In this document: piece after piece, positions 35,467 through 43,301 of the stretch
Numbering within the stretch: the first letter of the stretch is position 1
Layout of the letters: every line of letters starts with the position of its first letter
Assembly (NCBI GenBank): GCA_037441775.1
Contig: JBBIRO010000016.1
Coordinates: forward strand, 1 to 56,562
DNA length: 56,562 nt
From: CAMTWB01 sp037441775
GTDB taxonomy: Bacteria; Desulfobacterota; Syntrophia; Syntrophales; CAMTWB01
Reading direction: 5' to 3'
Translations under genes and position numbers: made by a program
The notes under the pieces: model-generated
The model's database searches: none
What the model saw: only the letters and a program-made list of their open reading frames with translations
What the model was told of the DNA's origin: nothing

Positions 35467-37164
35467 TCATCCGCATTTCCGGGTCATATAGGACCGATGG
35501 AGCAGCCGGTGGCTGGTCTTACTCAGGGGTTTATCCAACAATGTGCGGTAAAGCGCCTTGACCTGTTCGTTTTCGTGGGAGAGACGGATACCTGCCTTAC
35601 GATCCGCATCATAGATCAGCTTTAATCTCTTTTTGACTGTTTCAATATCGGTGTTGTAAGGCTGCCCGCCCCCGCCAACACAGCCCCCCGGACAGGTCAT
35701 TACCTCCACAAAATGGAGATTAAGGTTATCATTCGCCATCATATCAAGCAGGGTCTTTATTTCTCCCAGGCCGTTGACCACGGCAAATTTGAGAACTGTG
35801 CCTTTCACATCCAGGGAAAATATCTTCAGCCGCTGTAAACCTCGGGCCTGACTTATTTTGAGGTCTCCTCCGAGTTCCTCATCAGTGAGCATTTTGTGGG
35901 CCGTTCTGATAGCGGCTTCCATGACGCCGCCCGTGCCGCCGAATATCCGGCCGGCTCCGGTGGCTTCCGCGAAGGGGACATCCAGCGGGGCCCTGATGCC
36001 GTTGGGCGTAAGCTTTACGCCAAAGCGGTTGAGGAGTTGTTGCAACTCGCGGGTGGAAAGAACGGCATCGATATCTCCGAGATCCTGAGCCTCAAACTTC
36101 TTGGCGGTGCAGGGCATGATGGAAACCGAATAAACGCGCCGCCCACCAGTGTCTATCCCCTTATAATATTCCTTGATCAGCGCCCCGGCCATCTGCTGGG
36201 GCGATTTGCAGGTGGACAGGTTGGGGATGAGCTCCGGCCTATGCAGCTCGACATACCTTACCCATCCCGGAGAACAACTGGTAAACATTGGCAGCGTACC
36301 GCCTTGAGTTACGCGCTCGATCAGTTCAGTCACTTCTTCCATGACCGTTAGATCGGCAGTAAAAGAGGTGTCGAAAACGGCGGTAAAACCGATTTGTTTG
36401 AGGAGACCCGCAAGCAACTCCAGCGATCCAACAAGAGAAGGCAATTGAAATTCCTCCAAAAGGGTCGCGGGGATAGCCGGAGCGACCTGGGCGACGACGA
36501 TAATGTTGGGGTCGCTTATGGCTTTGATGACGTCATCGACGTGATTTTTTTCCGTTAGCGCTCCGGTGGGGCAAATCTTCAGGCATTGACCGCAAAAAAT
36601 GCATCCCGAGACGTTTAGACCAGCATAGAAAGCCGGATCGATTCTGGTCTCGTAGCCGCGGCCGGTAAAATCAATGGCGCCTACCCCTTGAATATCGTGG
36701 CAGACGGTAACGCAGCGGCCGCAGAGGATACACTTGTTGGGATCGCGGACGATAGAGGGGGAAGATAAATCTATCGGATTGGTCTTCTTAATGCCGGAGT
36801 ACCGCCTTTCCCTTATTCCAAGCTCAGAGGCCAGGGCGGAAAGCTGACAATCTTCGGTTTTGCTGCAGTACATGCAATCATCCGGGTGGCTGGCCAAAAG
36901 CAGCTCGACGATGTTTCGCCTGGCCTTATGAATCCGTGGGTTATGGGTGCGAACTACCATCCCGTCTTTGGCCATCAGGGTGCAACTGGTCTGCAGACGG
37001 GGATCAGCATCTACCTCCACAACACAAAGACGGCAGGCGGCGGGATGAGAGGTTGCCCCTTCAAAAGCGCACAGATGGGGAATATTGATGCCTGCTCGCT
37101 GAGCCGTCTGGAGCACTGTTTCCCCTGGTCTAAATTCAACTTCCTGCTTGTTGATAGTAATCAT
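35467..37164 (-). CDS. hndD: NAD(P)-linked [FeFe]-hydrogenase catalytic subunit (HndD/HydA-type)
   Basis: The ATG at 37164 starts 565 residues with the full modular set: a plant-type [2Fe-2S] domain (C32, C44, C47, C61), the His-ligated [4Fe-4S] motif (H93, C97, C100, C106), two [4Fe-4S] motifs (C145-C155, C188-C198), the H-cluster domain with TSCSPGW (295-301), MPCTAKK (C352) and TCPGGCVGGGGQP (C491, C495), and a C-terminal small-subunit domain (about 505-560). It interconverts H2 and protons. The first motif has Ser298 where the canonical TSCCPxW has the cluster-ligating Cys. The upstream M of the longer frame (37224) lacks support. Confidence 0.92.
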   Translation of the reverse strand: MITINKQEVEFRPGETVLQTAQRAGINIPHLCAFEGATSHPAACRLCVVEVDADPRLQTSCTLMAKDGMVVRTHNPRIHKARRNIVELLLASHPDDCMYCSKTEDCQLSALASELGIRERRYSGIKKTNPIDLSSPSIVRDPNKCILCGRCVTVCHDIQGVGAIDFTGRGYETRIDPAFYAGLNVSGCIFCGQCLKICPTGALTEKNHVDDVIKAISDPNIIVVAQVAPAIPATLLEEFQLPSLVGSLELLAGLLKQIGFTAVFDTSFTADLTVMEEVTELIERVTQGGTLPMFTSCSPGWVRYVELHRPELIPNLSTCKSPQQMAGALIKEYYKGIDTGGRRVYSVSIMPCTAKKFEAQDLGDIDAVLSTRELQQLLNRFGVKLTPNGIRAPLDVPFAEATGAGRIFGGTGGVMEAAIRTAHKMLTDEELGGDLKISQARGLQRLKIFSLDVKGTVLKFAVVNGLGEIKTLLDMMANDNLNLHFVEVMTCPGGCVGGGGQPYNTDIETVKKRLKLIYDADRKAGIRLSHENEQVKALYRTLLDKPLSKTSHRLLHRSYMTRKCG

Positions 37165-37204
37165 TTTCTTTAATCCCTTGTTTGCAAAGTTAGAGTTTTT
37201 TACC

Positions 37205-39241
37205 TTAAACGGATTGGGCTCCATTTATCTCCAGTAAGTTGCGACCTTTGGATGCCTCGAATATTACCTTTTGCGTGCAGGCGTCAGCGCAGGCGCCACA
37301 GCCGATGCAGCGGTCGCCAATAATGTAGTGGGCCTGTTTTCGATCTCCTACAATAGCGTCACTGGGACACTTTTTCTTACAAATCGTGCAGCCGATGCAC
37401 AAATCAGTGTCGATAAAGTAGGTTTTTAATCCTTGACAGACGCCGGCTGGACAATGATTATCCATTATATGGGCAACATATTCGCTGCGGAAGAAACGCA
37501 TGGTACTCAATACCGGGTTAGCCGCGGTTTGACCCAACCCGCACAAAGATGTTTCCCGGCAGGTTTCGGCCAGCTCTTCTAGATGAAAAATACCCCTAAA
37601 TCGTTCCAGGCGCTGCAATTCGTCTCCCACCGGCTTTTCCGTCAGGCGGACTAGAATCTCATGCATCCTAGTAGTTCCCTCTCGGCAGGGTGCACATTTC
37701 CCGCAGGATTCATTGCGGATAAATTCCATGAAAAACTTGGCGACGTCGACCATGCATGAAGTTTCATCCATAACGACCATCCCGCCGGAACCCATCATTG
37801 CTCCCTGTTCTTTGAGCGGTAAATAGTCTACCAAAACATCGAATTTATCTTCGGGAATGCAGCCTCCGCTAGGACCGCCAATCTGGACGGCCTTGATATG
37901 GTGAGACGGCAATGCGCCACCGCCAATATCATAGATGATTTTCCTCAAGGGAATGCCGATAGGTACTTCCACCAGGCCGGTATTCTGAACCGATCCGCTC
38001 AAGGCAAAAACTTTGGTTCCGGTACTGGCTCCAGTGGAGATTTTCTTGAACCACGATGTCCCCTTTGTGATGATACCTGGGACATTGGCCAAGGTTTCTA
38101 CATTATTCAGTATCGTAGGCTTGCCGTGAAGCCCGCTTACAGCGGGGTAGGGCGGTCGGGGACGCGGCATTCCCCGTCCGCCTTCAATGCTAGCCAAAAT
38201 TGCCGTTTCTTCGCCGCAAACGAAAGCACCGGCTCCCTGTTTGATAATTAGATTAAATGAAAAGAGGCTGTTGAGAATATTATGTCCTAAAAATCCGGCG
38301 GCCCGGCATTGCTCGATAGCCTGTTGCAGCCGTTCTATGGCCAGGGGGTATTCGGCCCGGCAGTAGATGTAACCCTTTCCCGCGCCGATTGCATAAGCGG
38401 CGATCAGCATTCCCTCCAGCACCCGGAAAGGATCTCCCTCCAGGATGGCGCGATCCATAAACGCACCCGGATCACCCTCATCGGCGTTACAGATCAGGTA
38501 CTTCTCTGAGGCAAGAGTATCCAGTGCCACCCGCCATTTCTGGCCGGTTAAAAAACCGGCCCCGCCCCGACCCCGTAAGCCTGATTCTAGGATTGTGTCG
38601 CAGACCTGCGCTGGAGTCATATCTCGTACGACCTTGGCTGCGGCCTGAAAGGCACCAGCCGCAAGAGCTGCGTCAAGCGAAGATGGATCGATAATCCCGC
38701 AATTTTCAAGAACCAGCTTATGCTGAAGCCTGAAAAATGGAGTGTCTTTAATAAGCGGGATGTCAGATAAATCTTCCGTAGCCTCATTTAAGCGGGCGTA
38801 GAGAAATCTGTTTTTCATGTTTTTTTTGATTAAAACCTCATCGAGCAATTCTTCGATATTCTGAGGATTAATACCGCAGTAAGACAGGCGCGGGCCCTGT
38901 CCTAGGAGAAAATCTACAAAAACCTCTTTCTGACAGAATCCGACGCAGCCAACCTCGATTATGTGGGCGGCGATAGCATTGGCGTTGAGGAAGTTTTTGA
39001 TGCTCTTGGCAATAGAGGCGGCGCCGTTAGCCAGGCCGCAGGTTCCGGCGCCGAGAAAGATTAGAGTGCCTTCGCCGCCTCTTCGTATCCGATCGAGACG
39101 TAAAGTGCGCAATTTTCGACAGTTATCGCTTTCGTGGCAAAATGGTCCGCCTGAGATACAATCAATGAGGTTTCGGCAGGGCGTGCCTTTGGTGTGCCGA
39201 CAATGTTCGCAACAGGGTTTTATCAACTCAGACGGATTCAT
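37205..39241 (-). CDS. hndC: NADH-binding flavin subunit of the hydrogenase (NuoF-like, HndC/HydB-type)
   Basis: The 678-residue subunit has a thioredoxin-like [2Fe-2S] domain (about 57-140, GTCGLANG, CVGFC), a NuoF core with the glycine-rich FMN/NADH sites (LRGRGGAGFLTGQKW, NADEGDPGAFMDR, GAGAFVCGEETA), the [4Fe-4S] motif ESCGKCAPCREGT and two C-terminal ferredoxin motifs (CIGCTICKKKCP, CIGCGACADACT). This is the HydB layout of trimeric, often electron-bifurcating HydABC enzymes. The first 45 residues hold seven cysteines (10, 11, 14, 22, 28, 35, 41), an extra metal-binding-like extension. Its start overlaps the hndA stop by 4 bp. Confidence 0.92.
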   Translation of the reverse strand: MNPSELIKPCCEHCRHTKGTPCRNLIDCISGGPFCHESDNCRKLRTLRLDRIRRGGEGTLIFLGAGTCGLANGAASIAKSIKNFLNANAIAAHIIEVGCVGFCQKEVFVDFLLGQGPRLSYCGINPQNIEELLDEVLIKKNMKNRFLYARLNEATEDLSDIPLIKDTPFFRLQHKLVLENCGIIDPSSLDAALAAGAFQAAAKVVRDMTPAQVCDTILESGLRGRGGAGFLTGQKWRVALDTLASEKYLICNADEGDPGAFMDRAILEGDPFRVLEGMLIAAYAIGAGKGYIYCRAEYPLAIERLQQAIEQCRAAGFLGHNILNSLFSFNLIIKQGAGAFVCGEETAILASIEGGRGMPRPRPPYPAVSGLHGKPTILNNVETLANVPGIITKGTSWFKKISTGASTGTKVFALSGSVQNTGLVEVPIGIPLRKIIYDIGGGALPSHHIKAVQIGGPSGGCIPEDKFDVLVDYLPLKEQGAMMGSGGMVVMDETSCMVDVAKFFMEFIRNESCGKCAPCREGTTRMHEILVRLTEKPVGDELQRLERFRGIFHLEELAETCRETSLCGLGQTAANPVLSTMRFFRSEYVAHIMDNHCPAGVCQGLKTYFIDTDLCIGCTICKKKCPSDAIVGDRKQAHYIIGDRCIGCGACADACTQKVIFEASKGRNLLEINGAQSV

Positions 39242-39693
39242 TTTGTTCCTCCCACTTCATCAATCAGCTGGTCCAGCTTTTGAATGGTCAGGTGCCCATA
39301 AAAATCGTTATCAAGTTTTATGACCGGCGCCAGTGCGCAAGCTCCGAGGCAGGCCACGGTAACAACGGAAAAACTGCCGTCTGGTGAGTTCCCATCGCTT
39401 TTGAGTTTGAGGCGTCTCTTTAAATGATTGGCCAAAAGGAGACTGCCTCGAACATGGCAAGCTGTACCCCGACAAACCTGAATGATATGCGTGCCTAGGG
39501 GAGCGAAGCGAAATTGTCGGTAAAAAGTAGCCACACCATAGACCCTACTAACTGGGATCCTGACCATCTGGGATATTTCTTCCATTGACGCCACGGACAG
39601 GAATCCTTCCTGCGTTTGCACTTGTTGTAAAAGAGGGATCAAGCTATCAAGTGAGAGATGATTTGCAACCGTGGTTTCTTTAACTGAACACAT
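39238..39693 (-). CDS. hndA: [2Fe-2S] NuoE-like subunit of the hydrogenase (HndA/HydC-type)
   Basis: A 151-residue NuoE-like protein: an N-terminal helical part (LLQQVQTQEGFLSVASMEEI, YGVATFYRQF) and a thioredoxin-fold [2Fe-2S] domain with the four cysteines in CRGTAC and CLGAC. It relays electrons between the flavin subunit and the catalytic subunit. GGAG lies 8 nt before the ATG. No separate HndB ferredoxin gene is present, its role probably being covered by the N-terminal domain of HndC. Confidence 0.92.
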   Translation of the reverse strand: MCSVKETTVANHLSLDSLIPLLQQVQTQEGFLSVASMEEISQMVRIPVSRVYGVATFYRQFRFAPLGTHIIQVCRGTACHVRGSLLLANHLKRRLKLKSDGNSPDGSFSVVTVACLGACALAPVIKLDNDFYGHLTIQKLDQLIDEVGGTK

Positions 39694-39734
39694 CGTTTAT
39701 TCTCCTTGTTACCGATATCTATAATACTTTTATG

Positions 39735-40145
39735 CTAAAGCTTCTTTTCTAACAGGATATTATCGATTTTCGCCGCCAGCTCCTTGAGGTTAATGGGTTT
39801 TTCCATGTAGGCATCCGCAGGCCAGTCTCTGCCCAAAATGAACTCGAACTTTTCCATATTTCCGCTCAGATGCTGAGAAAATCCAGAAACGATGATAATG
39901 GGTATCTTCTTGGTTAACTCATCCTGGCGCAATTTATACGCCAAATTGAAACCTTCCGATTCATAATCCATCATAATATCAAGCACTATCAGATTTGCCT
40001 TCCCGGTCTTGATTTTTTCCCAGCCTTCTTGACCATTGTATGCGGTTTCAACAGTATAGCCGCGCCCCTCCAGAAATGTTTTGGTGGAAAGAACAAAATC
40101 ACGGTCATCGTCAATTAGCAATACATTCATCTCTTTCGTAGCCAT
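39735..40145 (-). CDS. stand-alone receiver-domain response regulator
   Basis: A 136-residue receiver domain with LIDDDRDF, phospho-acceptor Asp56 (IVLDIMMDYESEGF) and the KP motif (MEKPINL). It has no output domain. It lies between rex and the hydrogenase subunit genes and is paralogous to the receiver at 33002-33403, so both may take phosphate from the sensory hydrogenase-kinase. AGGAG precedes the ATG. Confidence 0.88.
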   Translation of the reverse strand: MATKEMNVLLIDDDRDFVLSTKTFLEGRGYTVETAYNGQEGWEKIKTGKANLIVLDIMMDYESEGFNLAYKLRQDELTKKIPIIIVSGFSQHLSGNMEKFEFILGRDWPADAYMEKPINLKELAAKIDNILLEKKL

Positions 40146-40184
40146 TTGTTTCTCCTTTCTGTTGTCGAGTTAATAAAATAGACA

Positions 40185-40892
40185 TCATCCCGTTGTTAAT
40201 TTATACACAGCGAAAACATTCACTATGGATCCCCATAAACTGCACACGCCTTGGCTAAGTAGGCGATTGATGAAAGAGAGCTTTTCAAGTTTGGCTGAAA
40301 AATTGACATTTTCGAGATGGATTCCTTCAGATGCCTGTATTTGCATTGGTACAAAATTGAGAATGGACCTAACTCCAACTTTTCGGAGCCTTTCAGTTAA
40401 TTCGTTTAGGCTCTGTGGTCCACATGCCAAAATTGCTATAGTTACATTGAAGTCCGGTAGTATCGTTTCCAATTCGCTTATGTGGTAGCAGCGTCTGCCG
40501 GCAAATACCTTTCCGGCTTTACTGTCATCGATGTCAAAGATTACTGCTATGTGGAAACCGCGTTCTTCAAAACTGCGATAAGACAAGAGCGCTTGACCTA
40601 GGTTTCCCGCTCCCACCAGAACAACATTCTGTGGGTAGTCTGTCCCGAAGAGGCGGCTGATGGTCAGGATCATCTTGTAGACGGGATACCCCTTGGCAAT
40701 GTTGCCAAATATGCCGCAAGAAGCAAGATCCCGCCTCAATTGGGCGGCGCCGACGCCGACCATCTTCGCCAACTGGTGAGAATAGACCGATTTCCAGCCG
40801 GCGCGATGCAATTCTTCCAGAACTTGTCGGTATAAGCTCATCCGCTCAATGGTCTGCAGAGATATCTTTTTACCAACTTTATCTGACGCCAT
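40185..40892 (-). CDS. rex: redox-sensing transcriptional repressor Rex
   Basis: Rex (235 residues) represses fermentation, hydrogenase and respiratory genes and releases DNA when NADH is high. The N-terminal winged-helix domain (about 10-85) contains MVGVGAAQLRRDLASCGIFG. The Rossmann domain begins VVLVGAGNLGQALLSY, followed by FDIDDSKAGK. It is the first gene of the hydrogenase operon, with GGAG upstream of the ATG and a Rex-type palindrome in its own promoter, so autoregulation and direct control of the hydrogenase are likely. Confidence 0.92.
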   Translation of the reverse strand: MASDKVGKKISLQTIERMSLYRQVLEELHRAGWKSVYSHQLAKMVGVGAAQLRRDLASCGIFGNIAKGYPVYKMILTISRLFGTDYPQNVVLVGAGNLGQALLSYRSFEERGFHIAVIFDIDDSKAGKVFAGRRCYHISELETILPDFNVTIAILACGPQSLNELTERLRKVGVRSILNFVPMQIQASEGIHLENVNFSAKLEKLSFINRLLSQGVCSLWGSIVNVFAVYKLTTG

Positions 40893-40939
40893 GCATTGCT
40901 CCTTTTATCTCAGTCAAGCATTAATATTTTGGCTTCGCT

Positions 40940-40971
40940 GTGAACATATTCACTATTGATAAATATGTCAA
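40940..40971 (-). promoter_or_regulatory. promoter of the rex-hydrogenase operon with overlapping Rex operator
   Basis: On the minus strand TTGACA (40966-40971) and TATGTT (40943-40948) are 17 nt apart. The palindrome GTGAATATGTTCAC (40940-40953) has the exact GTGAA-N4-TTCAC half-sites of known Rex operators and covers the -10 box. Binding there would block RNA polymerase. The site is 48 bp upstream of the rex start codon. Confidence 0.82.
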
Positions 40972-41230
40972 GTGTTTTTTTTGTGTCGACAAGTAAAAAA
41001 AATACCGGCGGGAAAGCTGATTTTATTGGTTTTTGGCTTCCTTGGTAAGTTTATGATCAAAATTGGCCAAAAAAGAATTTAAAAATGCTGCGCAATTTTC
41101 AGAGGCGCGAAATCGGCAACATTGACGATTTTTGAACAACTCCGGAATATCCTTACGCGATGGGAGAGGAATTTTGACTTCTTAAGGGGAGATGAGATTG
41201 GACTTCTTTCGAAGGCCTCAATATTTAATC

Positions 41231-41248
41231 AGGGGCGCGGTCGCCCCT
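41231..41248. other. GC-rich hairpin between rex and tetR
   Basis: AGGGGCG and CGCCCCT form a 7-bp perfect stem around CGGT in the 443-bp divergent rex-tetR gap. No gene ends next to it, so it is more likely a regulatory dyad or relic than a terminator. I saw nothing else convincing from 40972 to 41230. Confidence 0.35.
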
Positions 41249-41259
41249 GTTATAATTTC

Positions 41260-41319
41260 TTGACAACGAATAATTGTTGCGATAATTGAATCAACATTCA
41301 GATATTGAATCAAAGTTCA
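41260..41319 (+). promoter_or_regulatory. promoter and tandem TetR-type operators of the efflux operon
   Basis: TTGACA (41260-41265) and GATAAT (41281-41286) are 15 nt apart. Overlapping and following the -10 are two near-identical sites, TTGAATCAACATTCA (41286-41300) and TTGAATCAAAGTTCA (41305-41319), with a 19-bp period. Each has a TGAA...TTCA dyad. This is a plausible pair of operators for the TetR protein encoded 16 bp downstream. Confidence 0.65.
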
Positions 41320-41335
41320 TGATGCAGGAGGTAAT

Positions 41336-41965
41336 GTGGCTACAAAAATAACGGTCAGAAAGGAGCGGGAATTTCTGCTGCGCCGGGCGGATATTTTGGC
41401 CCAAGCCGAGAGAATATTTGCGACTAAGGGTTATTCGGCTACGACAATGGCGGAAATAGCCGACGCTTCCGGATTTGCCATTGGTTCGCTTTATCATTTC
41501 TTCCAGGGCAAGGAGCACCTTTACGAAACGCTGATTACGGAAAAAATCGACAAGTTTCAGGACGAAATAAGGCGATCATCTCTTGCTGCCGACACCGCTT
41601 TGGAAAGGGTAAGCGCAATTGTAAAAACTCATTTTGCCATGCTTACTACATACGAAAATTTTTTTAGCATTCTTATTAAGTGGGAAGGGATACATCAGAA
41701 AGACAAAAGGCCCAATCTGCTCGAGAAACTTTTAGATAACTATCGAGGCTACACCGATTTCGTGGAATCTGTTTTAAGAGAGGGCCAAGTTCAGGGTGAG
41801 TTTCCTAATGTTGAGCCAAGAGTTGCCGCGATTGCTCTCATTGGCATGATTGACGCCTTTGCCTTTAGCTGGCTGATAAGTGCCAACCGGGAGCCCCTCC
41901 AGGATCGGGCAGAGGCGTTGTTAGACCTTTTTTTCCGGGGAGTAAACGGCTATGGCAAAGCATAG
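41336..41965 (+). CDS. TetR/AcrR family transcriptional regulator
   Basis: A 209-residue TetR protein. The N-terminal helix-turn-helix (about 18-60) reads ILAQAERIFATKGYSATTM, then FAIGSLYHFFQGKEHLYE; the C-terminal ligand-binding half is divergent as usual. The GTG start has AGGAGG 5 nt upstream; the overlapping ATG two bases earlier is in another frame. Its end overlaps the first TolC-like gene by 14 bp, so it heads the efflux operon and probably represses it through the tandem operators upstream. Confidence 0.9.
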   Translation: MATKITVRKEREFLLRRADILAQAERIFATKGYSATTMAEIADASGFAIGSLYHFFQGKEHLYETLITEKIDKFQDEIRRSSLAADTALERVSAIVKTHFAMLTTYENFFSILIKWEGIHQKDKRPNLLEKLLDNYRGYTDFVESVLREGQVQGEFPNVEPRVAAIALIGMIDAFAFSWLISANREPLQDRAEALLDLFFRGVNGYGKA

Positions 41966-43301
41966 TCTTATTTTTTTATTATCTCTTGTTATTCTTCAAA
42001 ACTTGTCAATTCACGTCAATCAGGCTCAGACGGCTCAAACCGCTGTTATTTCACTCAACGAGAGCATTCAGGTGGCGCTGACCCAAAGCCCGCTTCTGCG
42101 AGCCACGAGGGAAGGGATCAGGGGAGCCGAGGCCCAGAAAAAGGAGGCATTTACCGGTTTCCTGCCACGCCTGAGCACATCCTACAGCTATACCCAACTG
42201 GACAAGACTCCGACCTTTACGATCCCGGCGGCACCTCCCTTTCCGGCCAATACTTTAGCTACGGGGACAAGGGATAATTATAATTGGAGCTTGGAAGCAA
42301 GGCAGCCGCTTTTCGTCGGCGGTGGATTGATGGCCAATTACGAGATCAACAAAATCGCTCTTGCCATAGCCTCCCTGGAAGAGATAACTATCAGCCGGAA
42401 TATCGTCCTGGAGGTGACTACCGCTTATTATAATATCAACAAGGCGCAAAGACTGCGGGATGTGGCCCGACAAACTTTGGAGCTACTCAATGCTCATCGA
42501 GATGTGGCGGGTTATTTCTTCAGAGCGGGTTTGATCCCGAAAAACGACCTGCTCCATGCCGAGGTTGAGCTTTCCGCCGGTCGGCAGTTTTACCTCAAGG
42601 CGGAAAACGTCCTCGCCATGGCAGAGGCAAATTTTAACTCCATATTACGAAGGGATATCGGAACTCCTGTTCAAATTGCGGAACTTTCCCCCGCCTCAGC
42701 CTCCGAAATGACCTTTGACCATTGCCTTAAGCTGGCAATGCAAAACAGGAGTGAGTTAAAAATATATGATTTAAGAATGAAGCAGGCTGAGACAGCGGTG
42801 CAACTTGCTAAAAGCGAGTACTTTCCGGCGGTGAGCCTAATTGGAAATTACAGCCGCTACGGCGATGACCCATCTGTTTCCGGCAGCAAGTACAAAGAAC
42901 GGGATAGCTGGCAGGTTAGCGCCGTTGCCAACTGGAACTTCTGGGAGTGGGGAAGGACAAAAAATCGGGTTGAGGTAAATCAAGCCAGGCTAAAACAGGC
43001 GCAGGAGTCACTGGCCCAGATCCGTGACCAGATAACCCTCGAGGTAAAAAATGTCTACCTGCAGTTGGAAGAGTCCTATAAGCAAATTGTTGTTTCTCAA
43101 TCAGCTCAGACGGCGGCGGAAGAAAACTTGCGGATCAGCCAGGCCAGGTATATGGATCAGGTGGCAACTTCAACGGAAGTAATCGATGCACAGACCAGAT
43201 TGACCAGAGTAAACTCCGACTATTTCAGTGCGCTCGCTGATTATCACATCAACAAGGCCCGACTTGATAGGGCCATGGGCAGGTCTGATCATGTCCAATA
43301 A
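41952..43301 (+). CDS. TolC-family outer membrane efflux protein (first)
   Basis: A 449-residue outer-membrane factor with an N-terminal signal sequence (cleavage near VNQAQ) and the two OEP repeats typical of TolC, rich in long helices (SLNESIQVALTQSPLLRATR, then later NQARLKQAQESLAQIRDQIT and SQARYMDQVATSTEVIDAQT). It forms the exit duct for an RND pump. It overlaps the tetR end and the next adaptor gene, showing tight coupling. Confidence 0.9.
   Translation: MAKHSLIFLLSLVILQNLSIHVNQAQTAQTAVISLNESIQVALTQSPLLRATREGIRGAEAQKKEAFTGFLPRLSTSYSYTQLDKTPTFTIPAAPPFPANTLATGTRDNYNWSLEARQPLFVGGGLMANYEINKIALAIASLEEITISRNIVLEVTTAYYNINKAQRLRDVARQTLELLNAHRDVAGYFFRAGLIPKNDLLHAEVELSAGRQFYLKAENVLAMAEANFNSILRRDIGTPVQIAELSPASASEMTFDHCLKLAMQNRSELKIYDLRMKQAETAVQLAKSEYFPAVSLIGNYSRYGDDPSVSGSKYKERDSWQVSAVANWNFWEWGRTKNRVEVNQARLKQAQESLAQIRDQITLEVKNVYLQLEESYKQIVVSQSAQTAAEENLRISQARYMDQVATSTEVIDAQTRLTRVNSDYFSALADYHINKARLDRAMGRSDHVQ

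Noticed and set aside
40205..40227. Sequence inside rex resembling the Rex operator (AAAACATTCACTATGG)
   Set aside because: Only one half-site is intact and it lies in the coding end of rex; probably chance.
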